NCBI GenBank assembly: GCA_964503475.1
Contig: CAZCZU010000014.1
Location: forward strand, 1-56,918
DNA: 56,918 nt
Source of the DNA: CAZCZU01 sp964503475
GTDB lineage: Bacteria; Pseudomonadota; Zetaproteobacteria; Mariprofundales; Mariprofundaceae
Direction of reading: 5' to 3'
Both the position numbers and the translations under genes were made by a program. Positions 1 through 9,154 of the stretch are shown one piece after another. Numbering within the stretch: the stretch's first letter is position 1; each line of letters opens with the position of its first letter. The notes below the pieces were generated by a model. It had not been told where the DNA came from, ran no database searches, and worked only from the letters and a program-made list of their open reading frames with translations.

Positions 1-81
1 AATATCCCAAACACTTATCGATTCCTACAGCCAAAAAATGGGGAGAGTTCAGATCCAAAAGATATTGTTTGCGCGAATGTG

Positions 82-109
82 TTGACCGCCCGGTCGGGAC
101 TCCTAAGAT
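82..109 (+). promoter_or_regulatory. Candidate sigma-70 promoter of the Gld-type ABC operon
   Basis: TTGACC at 82-87 and TAAGAT at 104-109 are separated by 16 bp. The expected transcription start falls at about 116-118, on or next to the ATG at 118, and no Shine-Dalgarno sequence precedes that ATG. The operon mRNA may therefore be leaderless. This is pattern recognition only. Confidence 0.5.
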
Positions 110-117
110 AGCCGCCC

Positions 118-1050
118 ATGATTCGGGCGGAATCCCTGAGCCGCAGGTATGGCGACCGCGATGCGGTACGCGATCTCAGCTTCGAAGTACGGAGCGGTGA
201 GGTTATGGGCCTGCTCGGGCCAAATGGCGCCGGCAAATCCACGACCATGAAGATGCTGACCTGCTATCTGCCGCCCTCCTCGGGCAGTGCCACCGTAGCC
301 GGTATTCCGCTGGAACAGGATATCGAGGTGCGTCGTCGAATCGGCTATCTCCCCGAACACGCTCCTTCCTACCATGATCTGAATGCCCGTACCCATCTCA
401 CCTTTATCGGTCGTATGCAGGGGCTGAGTCCGGCCACACTTGCCGATCGCATCGGCGAAATGGCGCGCGCCTGTGGCATCGAATCGGTGCTGAATCGCCG
501 TATCGACGAGCTTTCCAAGGGTTTTCGCCAGCGTGTCGGCCTGGCAGCCAGTATGCTGCATGATCCGGAGTGCCTGATTCTGGACGAGCCGACCACGGGG
601 CTGGACCCGAACCAGATTGTCGAGATCCGGCAGCTGATTCGCAGGCTGGGCGAGAAGAAGACGGTGCTGCTCTCCTCGCATGTGCTCTCCGAAGTGGAGG
701 CCGTGTGCGATCGCATGATGATCATCGATGGCGGCCGCCTGCAGGTGATCGGGACACGCGAGGAGCTCACTACCCGCGCGCACAGCGGTACGGTGCTGCA
801 CGCCCGGCTGAAAGGAGAGGCGGAAGCGACGATGGCAGCATTGCAACAGCAGTTTCCGGATCTGCTCATCGAGGCCGAGGTGGAGGAGGATGCCAGTCGG
901 CTCCTGCTGACCCATCCGGATGCCGGAGTCGCGCTTGCCGAAGCCCTGTTCCATGCCGCGGTGCAGAATGGCGGTGTGATCGTTGAGCTGCGACCACAGC
1001 AGACCTCGCTTGAAGATGTGTTCCACAAGCTGACCGGGGGAGCGGCGTGA
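118..1050 (+). CDS. ABC transporter ATP-binding protein (GldA/CcmA type)
   Basis: This 310-residue protein is the ATPase of an ABC exporter and hydrolyses ATP at the inner face of the cytoplasmic membrane. Visible motifs are Walker A GPNGAGKS at about residues 34-41, the ABC signature LSKGFRQ at about 132-138, and Walker B LILDEP at about 153-158 followed by TTGLDP. A C-terminal extension of about 90 residues is usual for the multidrug/GldA type. The next gene, a permease, begins inside its stop codon (GTGA overlap at 1047-1050), so the two are translationally coupled. The order ATPase, permease, GldG-like protein matches the Gld transporter, which is named for gliding in Bacteroidetes but is also found in non-gliding proteobacteria. 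The substrate is unknown. Confidence 0.9.
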   Translation: MIRAESLSRRYGDRDAVRDLSFEVRSGEVMGLLGPNGAGKSTTMKMLTCYLPPSSGSATVAGIPLEQDIEVRRRIGYLPEHAPSYHDLNARTHLTFIGRMQGLSPATLADRIGEMARACGIESVLNRRIDELSKGFRQRVGLAASMLHDPECLILDEPTTGLDPNQIVEIRQLIRRLGEKKTVLLSSHVLSEVEAVCDRMMIIDGGRLQVIGTREELTTRAHSGTVLHARLKGEAEATMAALQQQFPDLLIEAEVEEDASRLLLTHPDAGVALAEALFHAAVQNGGVIVELRPQQTSLEDVFHKLTGGAA

Positions 1051-1757
1051 AGCCGGCCGTCGCCCTGGTGCAGAAGGAGTGGCGAGTGGCGATCGATACG
1101 CCGCTCGGTTATGTGATTGCCGTTGCTTTCCTGCTGGCTACCGGCTTCTTTTTCGGTAACAATCTCTTCCTGATGGGGCAGGCCGACATGCGTGGCTGGT
1201 TTACCGTGTTGCCGCTTCTGCTGATGTTCTTCATGCCGGCCGTGGCCATGCGCATGCTGGCCGACGAACAGCGTGCCGGTACCTTCGAGTTGTTGGCGAC
1301 CATGCCGCTACGTACCACCGGTATCGTGGCCGGCAAGTATCTGGCCGTTATGTTGCAGGTGGGGGTGCTGTTGGGCATGACGCTGCTCTATCCCTTCACC
1401 CTGGCCATGCTTGGCAATGTCGATGGCGGCCAGATTGCAGCAGGCTACGTGGCGGCGCTGCTGCTGGCGGCCCTCTATGCCGCCATCTGTCTTTTCGCTT
1501 CCGCCCTGAGCCGCCATGCCGTGGTCGCCTACGTGATCGGATTTGGCATTCTGCTGGGCCTCTATCTGCTGGCACAGGTGACACCGCTGCTTAATCCGCT
1601 GCTGCAGAATGCGGTGGTGATGTTCAGTCCGCTGTCCCATTACCAGTCGATGCTGCGTGGCGTCATCGCCCTTGAGGATGTGGTGTTTTTCATCGTGCTG
1701 ACGCTGCTCTTCCTGGCGCTGGCCTGGCTGCGGCTGGAGAGCAGGAGGTGGCGTTGA
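1047..1757 (+). CDS. ABC transporter permease (GldF type)
   Basis: This 236-residue integral membrane protein starts at a GTG overlapping the ATPase stop codon. It has about six hydrophobic segments, beginning with one near residues 17-37 after a short cytoplasmic N-terminus. The polar stretch around LADEQRAGTFELLATMP is typical of ABC-2 type permeases, which carry an E-x-G-T-x-E-x-L motif just before their second helix. It probably forms the membrane channel for the ATPase encoded upstream. Its stop overlaps the ATG of the next gene (TGATG at 1755-1759). The transported molecule cannot be read from the sequence. Confidence 0.85.
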   Translation: MKPAVALVQKEWRVAIDTPLGYVIAVAFLLATGFFFGNNLFLMGQADMRGWFTVLPLLLMFFMPAVAMRMLADEQRAGTFELLATMPLRTTGIVAGKYLAVMLQVGVLLGMTLLYPFTLAMLGNVDGGQIAAGYVAALLLAALYAAICLFASALSRHAVVAYVIGFGILLGLYLLAQVTPLLNPLLQNAVVMFSPLSHYQSMLRGVIALEDVVFFIVLTLLFLALAWLRLESRRWR

Positions 1758-3325
1758 TGGCCGATCGTCGCAGGCAGATGCGTTCGCGTGCCTGGGGAGG
1801 CGTATTGCTTCTGGCTGTCGTCGGGCTGCTGCTGTTTGTGGCCTCGACACTGACACACCAGCGTTGGGACTGGACCGAGGGGCAGGTTTATTCTCTCTCG
1901 GACTCGACCCTGAAGCTGATCGGCAAACTGGATGAACCGGTGATGATCCGGGCCTATGTGACGCCCGATCTGCCGCAACCCTACGGTCGTCTGCAGCGTT
2001 TCATCGAGGATATGTTGGTCTCCTACCATGATGCCAGTAACGGCCGCATCGGTTATGAGGTGATCGATCCCGCCTCCGATCGCAATATCGCAGCCTCCCT
2101 GAAGGCGATGAATATCCCGCGCGTGCAGGTACAGTCGGTTGAGGATGACCGGGCCCAGGTGCGCCAGGGCTATCTGGCCGTGGTTATCGAGTACCTGGAT
2201 AAAAAAGAGGTGATTCCGGTTGTGCAGGGAGAGCAGGGCTTCGAATACCTGCTGACCCGCAAAATTCGCAAGCTGACCGGCATGGGGCGCGGCAAGATTG
2301 GCGTGGTCAGTGGCTTTGGTGCCGATGGTCTTTACGCTTTCCGCAAGCTTCAGCACCTGGTCACGGACGATTACGACCTGGTCGAAATCGAGCCGGACAA
2401 ACGCCCGATCCCGGATGATATCAAGGCCATCATTATTGCCGGCGTCAGTGAAGCGCCCTCGATGCTGTTTCGCTACCGTATTGACCAGTTCCGCATGTCC
2501 GGCCGCGGTGTGATGGTGCTGGCAGGCAATACCAAGCCGTTGCTCTCGATGGGTTTCAAGGTCAGGCCGATCAACGGGAAGGCGAATGCATGGCTGAAGA
2601 AGGATCTCGGCGTCGCGATCGAGCCGGGGCTGGTGATGGATCATCAGGCCACACGCGTGGCGGTGAACCAGCAGCAGGGAAGCCTGATGTTCCGCAGTCT
2701 GGTCGACTATCCCTTTGTCATGAACGTGACCCATCTTTCTGCCACGCATCCGGTGACGAAGGGGCTGGAAGCGGTGACAGTGCCGTTTGCCTCGCCGCTC
2801 CTCTGGGCCGGGGACGCAGATGCACACCATACCATCCTGATGCGGAGCTCGGCCCAGGCCGCAACCGAGGCGGGGCCCCCGTTTGATGTGGCGCCGCTGG
2901 TTTCCATGCAGCAGCGCTTTGCCGGCCTGCAGCAGCGCCAGGTTGCCGTGGCCCTGGCGGCCGATGGTCCGGCGCAGTCGGCCTTTGATCAGGCGCCAGC
3001 CGGTGCCGACAGCAAGGGGTTCCGCAAGGCCACGCAGCAGAGTCATCTGATTGTCATGGGTGCGCCCGCCTTTCTGGGTGATGAGTTCGTTGAAGGCCAG
3101 AATCTGGTGGCGGTCCTGAATATGATGGACTGGCTCACCGGCGATACCGGTCTGATCGAACTGCGCTCACGTGGGGTCACCGAGCGGCCGCTGGCCGATC
3201 TCGCCAGCGCCGGGCGTACGGCCTTCAAGCTGCTTTGGATGCTGGGGTTGCCGCTGCTGATCGTGATGCTGGGAGGCTGGCGCTGGTGGCGCTTGCGCAG
3301 GCTTGGCCGGAGTGTTTCGGCATGA
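1757..3325 (+). CDS. GldG-like ABC transporter accessory protein
   Basis: This 522-residue protein has an N-terminal membrane anchor at about residues 15-32, a long periplasmic region, and a C-terminal helix near residues 490-508 followed by a short basic tail. That arrangement fits the GldG / 'ABC-type uncharacterised transport system' family encoded next to GldA and GldF. I chose the ATG at 1757 because GGAGG lies 8 bp upstream and because it overlaps the permease stop; a GTG at 1748 is in the same frame. The protein likely works with the membrane complex rather than as a solute-binding protein. The next gene begins within its stop codon (ATGA at 3322-3325). Confidence 0.8.
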   Translation: MADRRRQMRSRAWGGVLLLAVVGLLLFVASTLTHQRWDWTEGQVYSLSDSTLKLIGKLDEPVMIRAYVTPDLPQPYGRLQRFIEDMLVSYHDASNGRIGYEVIDPASDRNIAASLKAMNIPRVQVQSVEDDRAQVRQGYLAVVIEYLDKKEVIPVVQGEQGFEYLLTRKIRKLTGMGRGKIGVVSGFGADGLYAFRKLQHLVTDDYDLVEIEPDKRPIPDDIKAIIIAGVSEAPSMLFRYRIDQFRMSGRGVMVLAGNTKPLLSMGFKVRPINGKANAWLKKDLGVAIEPGLVMDHQATRVAVNQQQGSLMFRSLVDYPFVMNVTHLSATHPVTKGLEAVTVPFASPLLWAGDADAHHTILMRSSAQAATEAGPPFDVAPLVSMQQRFAGLQQRQVAVALAADGPAQSAFDQAPAGADSKGFRKATQQSHLIVMGAPAFLGDEFVEGQNLVAVLNMMDWLTGDTGLIELRSRGVTERPLADLASAGRTAFKLLWMLGLPLLIVMLGGWRWWRLRRLGRSVSA

Positions 3326-3870
3326 GGCTGGTTGCAGGCGTGCTGCTGGTGCTGGTGATTGCCGCCTGGGTGGTCTGGCAGGGTTTGCAACCGCAACAGG
3401 GCATGCAGGCGATGCCTGCCTGGCGGGCGCCGCAGCTGAGTACTGTGGCTGCGATCGATATCAGCGGGCCGGGGATGGCCCGCGTGCATCTGGCTCGCAA
3501 GGGGGATGGCTGGCAGCTGAACGGCAAGGTGGCTGCGGATGCCAGGGCTGTCCGCCATCTGCTCGATGATCTGCAGCAGATGCGTCCGATCCGCATGGTC
3601 ACGGGTGGTCATGCCCACGATGCCGAGCTCGAGCTGGGGAGCAAGGCTGTACAGCTGACGCTGGCCGATGCCAGTGGCAAGGTGGTCGATCGTTTCGAGA
3701 TCGGGAAACAGGGTACGGACCTGATCTCCACCTACGTGCGTCATCAGGGCGAGGATGCGGTGATGGCCATGAATCGTGCCCTGCTCTGGCAGGTGAAGCG
3801 ATTGCCGGACGCCTGGCAGGCGAAACAAGCTGCGCCACACCCGAAGCCCCGGGCTGCCAAGGCTTCCTAA
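3322..3870 (+). CDS. DUF4340-like membrane-anchored protein
   Basis: This 182-residue protein has one N-terminal hydrophobic segment (about residues 3-18, rich in V, L and A) and an otherwise soluble, presumably periplasmic body. It follows the GldG-like gene with a 4-base ATGA overlap. Small DUF4340 proteins commonly occupy this last position of Gld-type ABC operons. I could not find catalytic motifs. The C-terminus is basic and low in complexity (KQAAPHPKPRAAKAS). An open frame extends upstream to 3235 inside the GldG-like gene, but the overlap start is far more likely. Confidence 0.6.
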   Translation: MRLVAGVLLVLVIAAWVVWQGLQPQQGMQAMPAWRAPQLSTVAAIDISGPGMARVHLARKGDGWQLNGKVAADARAVRHLLDDLQQMRPIRMVTGGHAHDAELELGSKAVQLTLADASGKVVDRFEIGKQGTDLISTYVRHQGEDAVMAMNRALLWQVKRLPDAWQAKQAAPHPKPRAAKAS

Positions 3871-3886
3871 GTCCGGTGTTCTTCCG

Positions 3887-4573
3887 ATGCAGCCACTGAT
3901 TCTTTTCGATTGTGATGGTACCCTGACCGATTCGCATTCGGCCATTGTGCATGCGATGCAGCAGGCATTTGTCAGTAGCGGTCTGCCGATGCCACAGGCG
4001 GATGCGGTCAAGGCGATTATCGGCCTGTCGCTCACTGCGGCGATCGAGCGGCTGATGCCGACCGGTGGCGGCGATGCCCATGCTGTGGCGGCAGCCTATC
4101 GCCTTCACTATCGCGAGGCCGAAGCGGGGCTCGCGCTTTACCCGGGTGTGATCGAAACCCTTGTCGAGCTGCGAGCACGCGGTTACTGGATGGGGGTTGT
4201 GACCGGCAAGTCGCGTCCGGGACTGTTGCGTGTGCTGGAGCGCTTCGCCCTGAACGATTATTTTCTCGTCTGGCGTACGGCCGACTGCTGTCCCTCCAAG
4301 CCGCATCCGGCCATGGTGGAGGAGTGTATGGCGGAACTGGGCGTGGTGCCGAAGGATACGACGGTAATCGGTGATGCCCGTTTCGACATGCAGTTGGCGC
4401 GCGCAGCCGGGGCACGGGCGATCGGGGTATCGTTCGGCGTCGAAACGGCCGAGGTGCTGCATGAGGAGGGGGCTGAAACGGTTGTGGACCGTTTCCCCGA
4501 CCTGCTGGCGTACTTTCCGCCCCTGAACGGCGGGACACATTCGGCTAAACTGATTTCAATGTCGCAGCGGTGA
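3887..4573 (+). CDS. HAD-superfamily hydrolase, phosphoglycolate phosphatase-like
   Basis: This 228-residue protein carries the HAD catalytic motifs. Motif I is DCDGTLTDS at about residues 8-16, with the nucleophilic and acid Asp. The motif II region is TGKSRPG. The motif IV region is GDARFDMQLARAAG, with paired acidic residues for magnesium. The alpha-helical cap inserted between motifs I and II is typical of the Gph/PGMB-like subgroup, which hydrolyses small phosphorylated metabolites. The exact substrate is not decided by these motifs. It follows the ABC operon after 16 bp, without a clear Shine-Dalgarno sequence. Confidence 0.85.
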   Translation: MQPLILFDCDGTLTDSHSAIVHAMQQAFVSSGLPMPQADAVKAIIGLSLTAAIERLMPTGGGDAHAVAAAYRLHYREAEAGLALYPGVIETLVELRARGYWMGVVTGKSRPGLLRVLERFALNDYFLVWRTADCCPSKPHPAMVEECMAELGVVPKDTTVIGDARFDMQLARAAGARAIGVSFGVETAEVLHEEGAETVVDRFPDLLAYFPPLNGGTHSAKLISMSQR

Positions 4574-4594
4574 GCGGGCAAGGAGCGTAAAGCG

Positions 4595-6826
4595 ATGATC
4601 AAGAGGATCGTGAAATACAGTCTGGGTGTGCTGGCAGTGCTGCTGGTGCTGTTGCTGGCCGCACCCTTCTTTATCGACGTCAACGACTACCGGCCCCAGA
4701 TCGCCCAGGCGGTGGAGAAGGCGACCGGGCGTGAGATCTCGATCGGTGAGATGCATGCTTCGCTCTTTCCTTGGGTCGGTGTTTCGCTGGACAACGTGGA
4801 GCTGGCCAATCGCAAGGGCTTCTCCGATGTGCCGTTCGTCAAGGTGAAGAACCTGGAGGTGCAGGTCGCCCTGCTGCCGTTGTTCAGTCGCGAGGTCGAG
4901 ATCAAGCAGTTCCGTCTCGATGGACCGCAGATTTTCCTGGAGCGTAATATCAAGGGCGAGGGCAACTGGGAGGATCTCGGCCGGAAGCCTGCCGATACCG
5001 CCGCTGCGCCGCAGAGCGCGCCGGCTCAGGAAGAGGGAAGCTCATCGCTGGCAGCCCTTTCGGCCGAGGCATTGCAGCTGGTGGATGGCAAGCTGGTCTG
5101 GATGGATGCGGCCAGCGGCAAGCGTCTTGAACTGAAGCATATCCAGATTGATGTGAGTCATGTGCAACTGAATCAGCCGGTGCATGCCACGGCTTCGGCG
5201 CAGATCGATGGTGGTGCGATCGATGTCGATGCCCTGATCGGCCCGATCGGCGACCTGGGCAAGCTTGATGTGGCACATCTGCCTTTGCAGCTCAAGGTGA
5301 GTACCGGCGAACCGGTCGGTCTGCAGCCATTTGCTGCGTGGCTGCCGGAGCTGCCGGCTCCTTTTGGCGATATGAAAAACGCCCACCTCGATCTCAATAT
5401 GCAGCTTGAGCAGCGTCCCGATGGTCTGCGCCTGAGCGTGGGGCACACCGCCCTGCACGCCGGCGTCCGTGCCGATCTGGACTGGAAAGTCGAGATGCCG
5501 GATGCACGCCAGCTGCGCGTTCAGCAGCTGCAGGTAAAGCTGGAGCAGGCGGCGGTACTGCAGGCACAGGGTGATGTCCGCAACCTCGATGCCACGCCCC
5601 GTTATACCATGCGTATCCAGAGCGAGCCGCTGGCCCGTACATGGCTGGAGCAGTTCGTGCCCGAGTTGAAGGGGATGTATGCGGGGCACGCGGCTCCGTG
5701 GAAGCAGGTGAAGCTGGGGGCGATGCTGGCCGGTGATCCGGAGCGGGTTGAGATTCGCGATATGCAGTTGCTGCTCGATGGCGAACTGGTGCAGCTCTCC
5801 GGCACGATCGCTTATGCCAGGGCGCCGGACATCCGTCTGCGACTGGCCGCCAATACACTGCACCTTGATCCATGGCTGCCACAGCCTGCCTCGCAGAAGG
5901 ATGGCGGGGGGGCACCCGCAGCGGCTGCGCCGGCGGCATCCGAAAAGGCGGTGGAACCCGACCTGCGCTTTCTGAAATCCTGGCGCGTGAATGCCCAGAT
6001 GCAGATCGAGCAGATGCACCTGCGTGGTCTGCAGCTGGATCACCTGCGTGCCACGGCCAAGGGGGAGCGCGGCCTGTTTACTCTCGATCCGCTCCGCTTC
6101 GAGCTCTCCGGTGGCCAGGTGAGTGAAAAGGCCAGCCTCGATGCCAGCCGTTATCCCGCCACCTGGACCGAATCGATCCATGCCTCGCGAATCCGCCTGG
6201 GGCCGGTGCTCAAAGCGCTGGCCGATATGGACCTAATCGAGGGAACCATGCAGCTGGAGACCGACCTGAAGGCGACCGGCCTGTTGCCGGATACCGCCAA
6301 GAAGAGCCTGAATGGGCGCGGACAGGTATCGCTGACCGATGGGCGTGTGAAAGGCTTCGATATCGCCGGCACTCTGCGCAACCTGGCGGCACCCGGAAAA
6401 CAGGGCGGGCCGCAGTACACCGATTTTGCCCAGTTGCAAGGCAGTTTCGTGATTCGTAACGGTATCGCCAAAAACAGCGATCTGTTCATGGCATCGCCCC
6501 TGTTCCGGCTGACCGGCGAGGGGACCGTCGATCTGCCGAAGAGCAGTCTCGATTATCATGTGAAACCGCGCCTGGTCGGTACACTGGTTGGTCAGGGCGA
6601 TACCCTGACCGTACGCAAGGGGCTGACGGTGCCATTGCACATTTTCGGACCGTTTGCTTCGCCCAGGGTGCAGCCGCAGATCGATGCCAGGGAGCTGATC
6701 AGCGATGTGATCCAGAAGCGACTCGGAGGGCAGCAGGCAGCCCCGGCTGACCAGCAGCAGACCGCCCCGGCCAAGCAGCCGCAGCAGCAGCTGCAGAAGG
6801 CGATCGAAGGGCTGTTCGGGCGCTAG
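4595..6826 (+). CDS. AsmA family protein
   Basis: This 743-residue protein has one N-terminal signal-anchor (about residues 9-28, mostly L, V and A). It is followed by the conserved AsmA start, including DVNDYRPQIAQAVEKATGR, and a very long beta-rich periplasmic region. The C-terminal 250 residues resemble the second AsmA domain (segments LEGTMQLETDLKATG and VDLPKSSLDYHVKPRLVGTL). The tail is Gln/Ala-rich. AsmA-like proteins span the periplasm and are linked to phospholipid transport and outer-membrane integrity; that role is family knowledge, not shown here. AAGGAG precedes the ATG. It lies 21 bp after the HAD gene. Confidence 0.88.
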   Translation: MIKRIVKYSLGVLAVLLVLLLAAPFFIDVNDYRPQIAQAVEKATGREISIGEMHASLFPWVGVSLDNVELANRKGFSDVPFVKVKNLEVQVALLPLFSREVEIKQFRLDGPQIFLERNIKGEGNWEDLGRKPADTAAAPQSAPAQEEGSSSLAALSAEALQLVDGKLVWMDAASGKRLELKHIQIDVSHVQLNQPVHATASAQIDGGAIDVDALIGPIGDLGKLDVAHLPLQLKVSTGEPVGLQPFAAWLPELPAPFGDMKNAHLDLNMQLEQRPDGLRLSVGHTALHAGVRADLDWKVEMPDARQLRVQQLQVKLEQAAVLQAQGDVRNLDATPRYTMRIQSEPLARTWLEQFVPELKGMYAGHAAPWKQVKLGAMLAGDPERVEIRDMQLLLDGELVQLSGTIAYARAPDIRLRLAANTLHLDPWLPQPASQKDGGGAPAAAAPAASEKAVEPDLRFLKSWRVNAQMQIEQMHLRGLQLDHLRATAKGERGLFTLDPLRFELSGGQVSEKASLDASRYPATWTESIHASRIRLGPVLKALADMDLIEGTMQLETDLKATGLLPDTAKKSLNGRGQVSLTDGRVKGFDIAGTLRNLAAPGKQGGPQYTDFAQLQGSFVIRNGIAKNSDLFMASPLFRLTGEGTVDLPKSSLDYHVKPRLVGTLVGQGDTLTVRKGLTVPLHIFGPFASPRVQPQIDARELISDVIQKRLGGQQAAPADQQQTAPAKQPQQQLQKAIEGLFGR

Positions 6827-6829
6827 GCG

Positions 6830-7447
6830 ATGCACACCTACGAACGCCTGCGTATGCATCCGGAGCGGCCACAGGTGCGCCAGGTCAGGCGTGCGGCCGA
6901 GCTGTTGCGTGACGGCCTTTTTGCCGTGGTGCCGACTGAAACCACCTATGCCGTGATGGCCCTGACCACGGCCGTGCAGGCCCAGGGCGAGATTCGGCAG
7001 TTGCGCCGTCTGGACGATAGTCATCTCTGGTCGCTGGTCTGCAGCGACCTGTCGCAGGCGGCACAGTATGTGCAGATCGATAATGCGTCGCATCGTATCC
7101 TGAAACGACGCCTGCCCGGCCCCTATACCTTCATCCTGCCGGCCGGCAGTCGCCTGCCGAAACGCATCTTCGGCAAACGGCGGGATATCGGTATTCGCAT
7201 GCCCGATTTTCCCATTTGCCGCATGCTGCTGGAAGAACTGGATGAACCGCTGCTGGCGGCATCGATGCAGTTCCCGGACGAGGAGTTCGTGGCCAACGAC
7301 CCCGATCATATCCATGCCCGCATCAAGCATCTGAATGCCGTACTGCTTGATGCAGGCTGGGCCGGCATGACGCCGACGACTGTCGTTGACTTGTGTGAAG
7401 GTGAGCCGGAGCTGTTGCGACAGGGGGCCGGCGAATGGATTGAGTGA
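6830..7447 (+). CDS. YciO/Sua5/YrdC family protein
   Basis: This 205-residue protein has the YrdC fold signatures: LLRDGLFAVVPTETTYAV near the N-terminus, LPGPYTFILPA in the middle and DIGIRMPDFP afterwards. The lack of the C-terminal Sua5 domain and the sequence style place it with the YciO subgroup. YciO relatives resemble the threonylcarbamoyl-AMP synthase TsaC, but whether this copy makes t6A precursor cannot be decided. It begins 3 bp after the AsmA stop. A GC-rich hairpin (GAAGGG/CCCTTC, 7445-7462) overlaps its stop and could end or attenuate transcription, although no T-run follows. Confidence 0.8.
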   Translation: MHTYERLRMHPERPQVRQVRRAAELLRDGLFAVVPTETTYAVMALTTAVQAQGEIRQLRRLDDSHLWSLVCSDLSQAAQYVQIDNASHRILKRRLPGPYTFILPAGSRLPKRIFGKRRDIGIRMPDFPICRMLLEELDEPLLAASMQFPDEEFVANDPDHIHARIKHLNAVLLDAGWAGMTPTTVVDLCEGEPELLRQGAGEWIE

Positions 7448-7562
7448 AGGGCAGGAGCCCTTCCCTGCAGCCGCTTTCCCATGCGATCTTCGGGGTTCAT
7501 ACCGGGACGGGTTTGGGAGTAGGCTGTCACAAATATTACGGCTTTTGACGGGGCACGGAAGG

Positions 7563-7603
7563 TGCCGAACACATCAGTCTGATGCGGATTGATCTGTTCG
7601 GCA
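7563..7603 (+). promoter_or_regulatory. Inverted repeat in the 5' region of the MFS gene
   Basis: An 8-bp perfect inverted repeat (TGCCGAAC at 7563-7570, GTTCGGCA at 7596-7603) encloses a smaller hairpin (CATCA/TGATG within 7572-7584). TTTT follows the outer stem. It lies 84 bp before the GTG start of the MFS gene. It could be a structured leader, an attenuator or a weak terminator of upstream transcription. Confidence 0.35.
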
Positions 7604-7686
7604 TTTTCCCGGATCGCAACGGCCGTGAGCTAAAGCGTAGAACATCGGTGTAGCCCCGCGCCGGTGGCGATCTGAAGGAGGAAAAT

Positions 7687-9087
7687 GTGAAGAGTAACGA
7701 ACAGAACCCGGGCATCAGCCCGGAGGAGCGCAGGGCGGCCGGTTCACTGGCCGGTATTTTTGGCCTGCGCATGCTGGGCCTGTTTCTGATCCTGCCGGTC
7801 TTCTCGACCTATGCCCATGGCCTGAAAGGGGCCGCGGAGCATCCGGAGCTGGTGGGTATTGCCCTGGGCGCCTACGGCCTGACCCAGGCGCTGTTGCAGG
7901 TGCCGTTCGGCATGATGTCCGACCGCTTCGGACGTAAGCCGGTGATTGCCGCCGGGATGCTGATTTTTGCCATCGGCAGTGTGATTGCCGCCATGTCCGA
8001 CTCGATTGTCGGCGTGCTGATCGGACGTGCGATTCAGGGTGGCGGTGCCGTGGCGGCTGCCGTGATCGCCCTGGCTGCCGACCTGACGCGTGAAGAGCAT
8101 CGGACCAAGGCGATGGCAATGATCGGTATGACCATCGGTGTGTCGTTTGCCGTGTCGATGGTGCTTGGTCCGCTACTGGTGCGCTGGATGGGCGTGCCGG
8201 GACTCTTCTGGCTGACGGCGATACTGGCCCTGGCTTCGATCCTGTTCCTCTATCTGGTGGTGCCGGAGCCGAAGCAGAGCATTCACCACAGTGACAGCGA
8301 GGTTTCAATGGCCATGCTCGGGCGTGTATTGAGCAATGCCAACCTGCTGCGCCTCGACTTTGGTGTACTGACACTGCATGCATCACTGACGGCTCTGTTT
8401 GTGGTGCTGCCGCTGGTGCTGGCCGATCCGCACTTCAATCTGCTTGCACAGAGCGACCAGTGGATGCTCTACCTGCCGGTGATGCTGTTTGCCTTCGTCT
8501 TCATGGTGCCGTTGATCATCATTGCCGAGAGCCGGCGCAAGATGAAGCAGGTATTCCTGCTTTCCATTGCCCTGCTGGTTACGGCGGCGGTGCTGCTGGC
8601 TACCTCGCACGCTTCGCTGGTATGGATCAGCGTCGCCCTGCTGGTCTTCTTTATCGGCTTCAACACCATGGAAGCGAGCATGCCCTCGCTGGTGTCCAAG
8701 TATGCCCCGGTCAGTGCCAAGGGCACGGCGGTCGGCGTGTTCAATACCAGCCAGTTTTTCGGCGCCTTCCTGGGCGGTGTGCTGGGCGGCATGCTCTATG
8801 TACCGGCGAGCGAGAATTATGCGGTGGTCTTCTGGGCAATAGCGGCGCTCTTCTCCATCTGGCTGCTGGTGGCGATGACCATGCCGCAACCCCCTTATCT
8901 TGCGACCCGAGCCCTGCATGTTGAGGTGGCGGATGCGGAAGTGGCGAAGGCCATCGAGCAGCGCCTGCTGGAAGTTGCCGGTGTGGCTGAAGTGATGGTG
9001 GTACCCGACGAGAAGGCTGCTTACTGCAAGGTCGACAGCAAGGTGGTTGATGAGGATGCGCTCAAGGCGGCGGTCGCCGTCGGCTGA
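7687..9087 (+). CDS. MFS transporter with C-terminal ferredoxin-like (YAM) domain, YajR-like
   Basis: This 466-residue protein has about 12 membrane helices and the MFS loop 2-3 motif (GMMSDRFGRKPVI near residue 80). The last 60 residues are soluble and start with LHVEVADAEVAKAI. They look like a small beta-alpha-beta metal-binding-like (HMA/YAM) domain, as described for the E. coli transporter YajR. The start is a GTG at 7687 preceded by AAGGAGG five bases upstream; the ATG two bases before it runs straight into a stop. It is likely a proton-driven drug or metabolite exporter of the inner membrane with unknown substrate. Confidence 0.85.
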   Translation: MKSNEQNPGISPEERRAAGSLAGIFGLRMLGLFLILPVFSTYAHGLKGAAEHPELVGIALGAYGLTQALLQVPFGMMSDRFGRKPVIAAGMLIFAIGSVIAAMSDSIVGVLIGRAIQGGGAVAAAVIALAADLTREEHRTKAMAMIGMTIGVSFAVSMVLGPLLVRWMGVPGLFWLTAILALASILFLYLVVPEPKQSIHHSDSEVSMAMLGRVLSNANLLRLDFGVLTLHASLTALFVVLPLVLADPHFNLLAQSDQWMLYLPVMLFAFVFMVPLIIIAESRRKMKQVFLLSIALLVTAAVLLATSHASLVWISVALLVFFIGFNTMEASMPSLVSKYAPVSAKGTAVGVFNTSQFFGAFLGGVLGGMLYVPASENYAVVFWAIAALFSIWLLVAMTMPQPPYLATRALHVEVADAEVAKAIEQRLLEVAGVAEVMVVPDEKAAYCKVDSKVVDEDALKAAVAVG

Positions 9088-9154
9088 AAACGGGTTGTCG
9101 CCTTTTGCCGCACTTCGGCGCTAGAGTGCGTCATCCGGAAGTCGTGGAGGAGTC

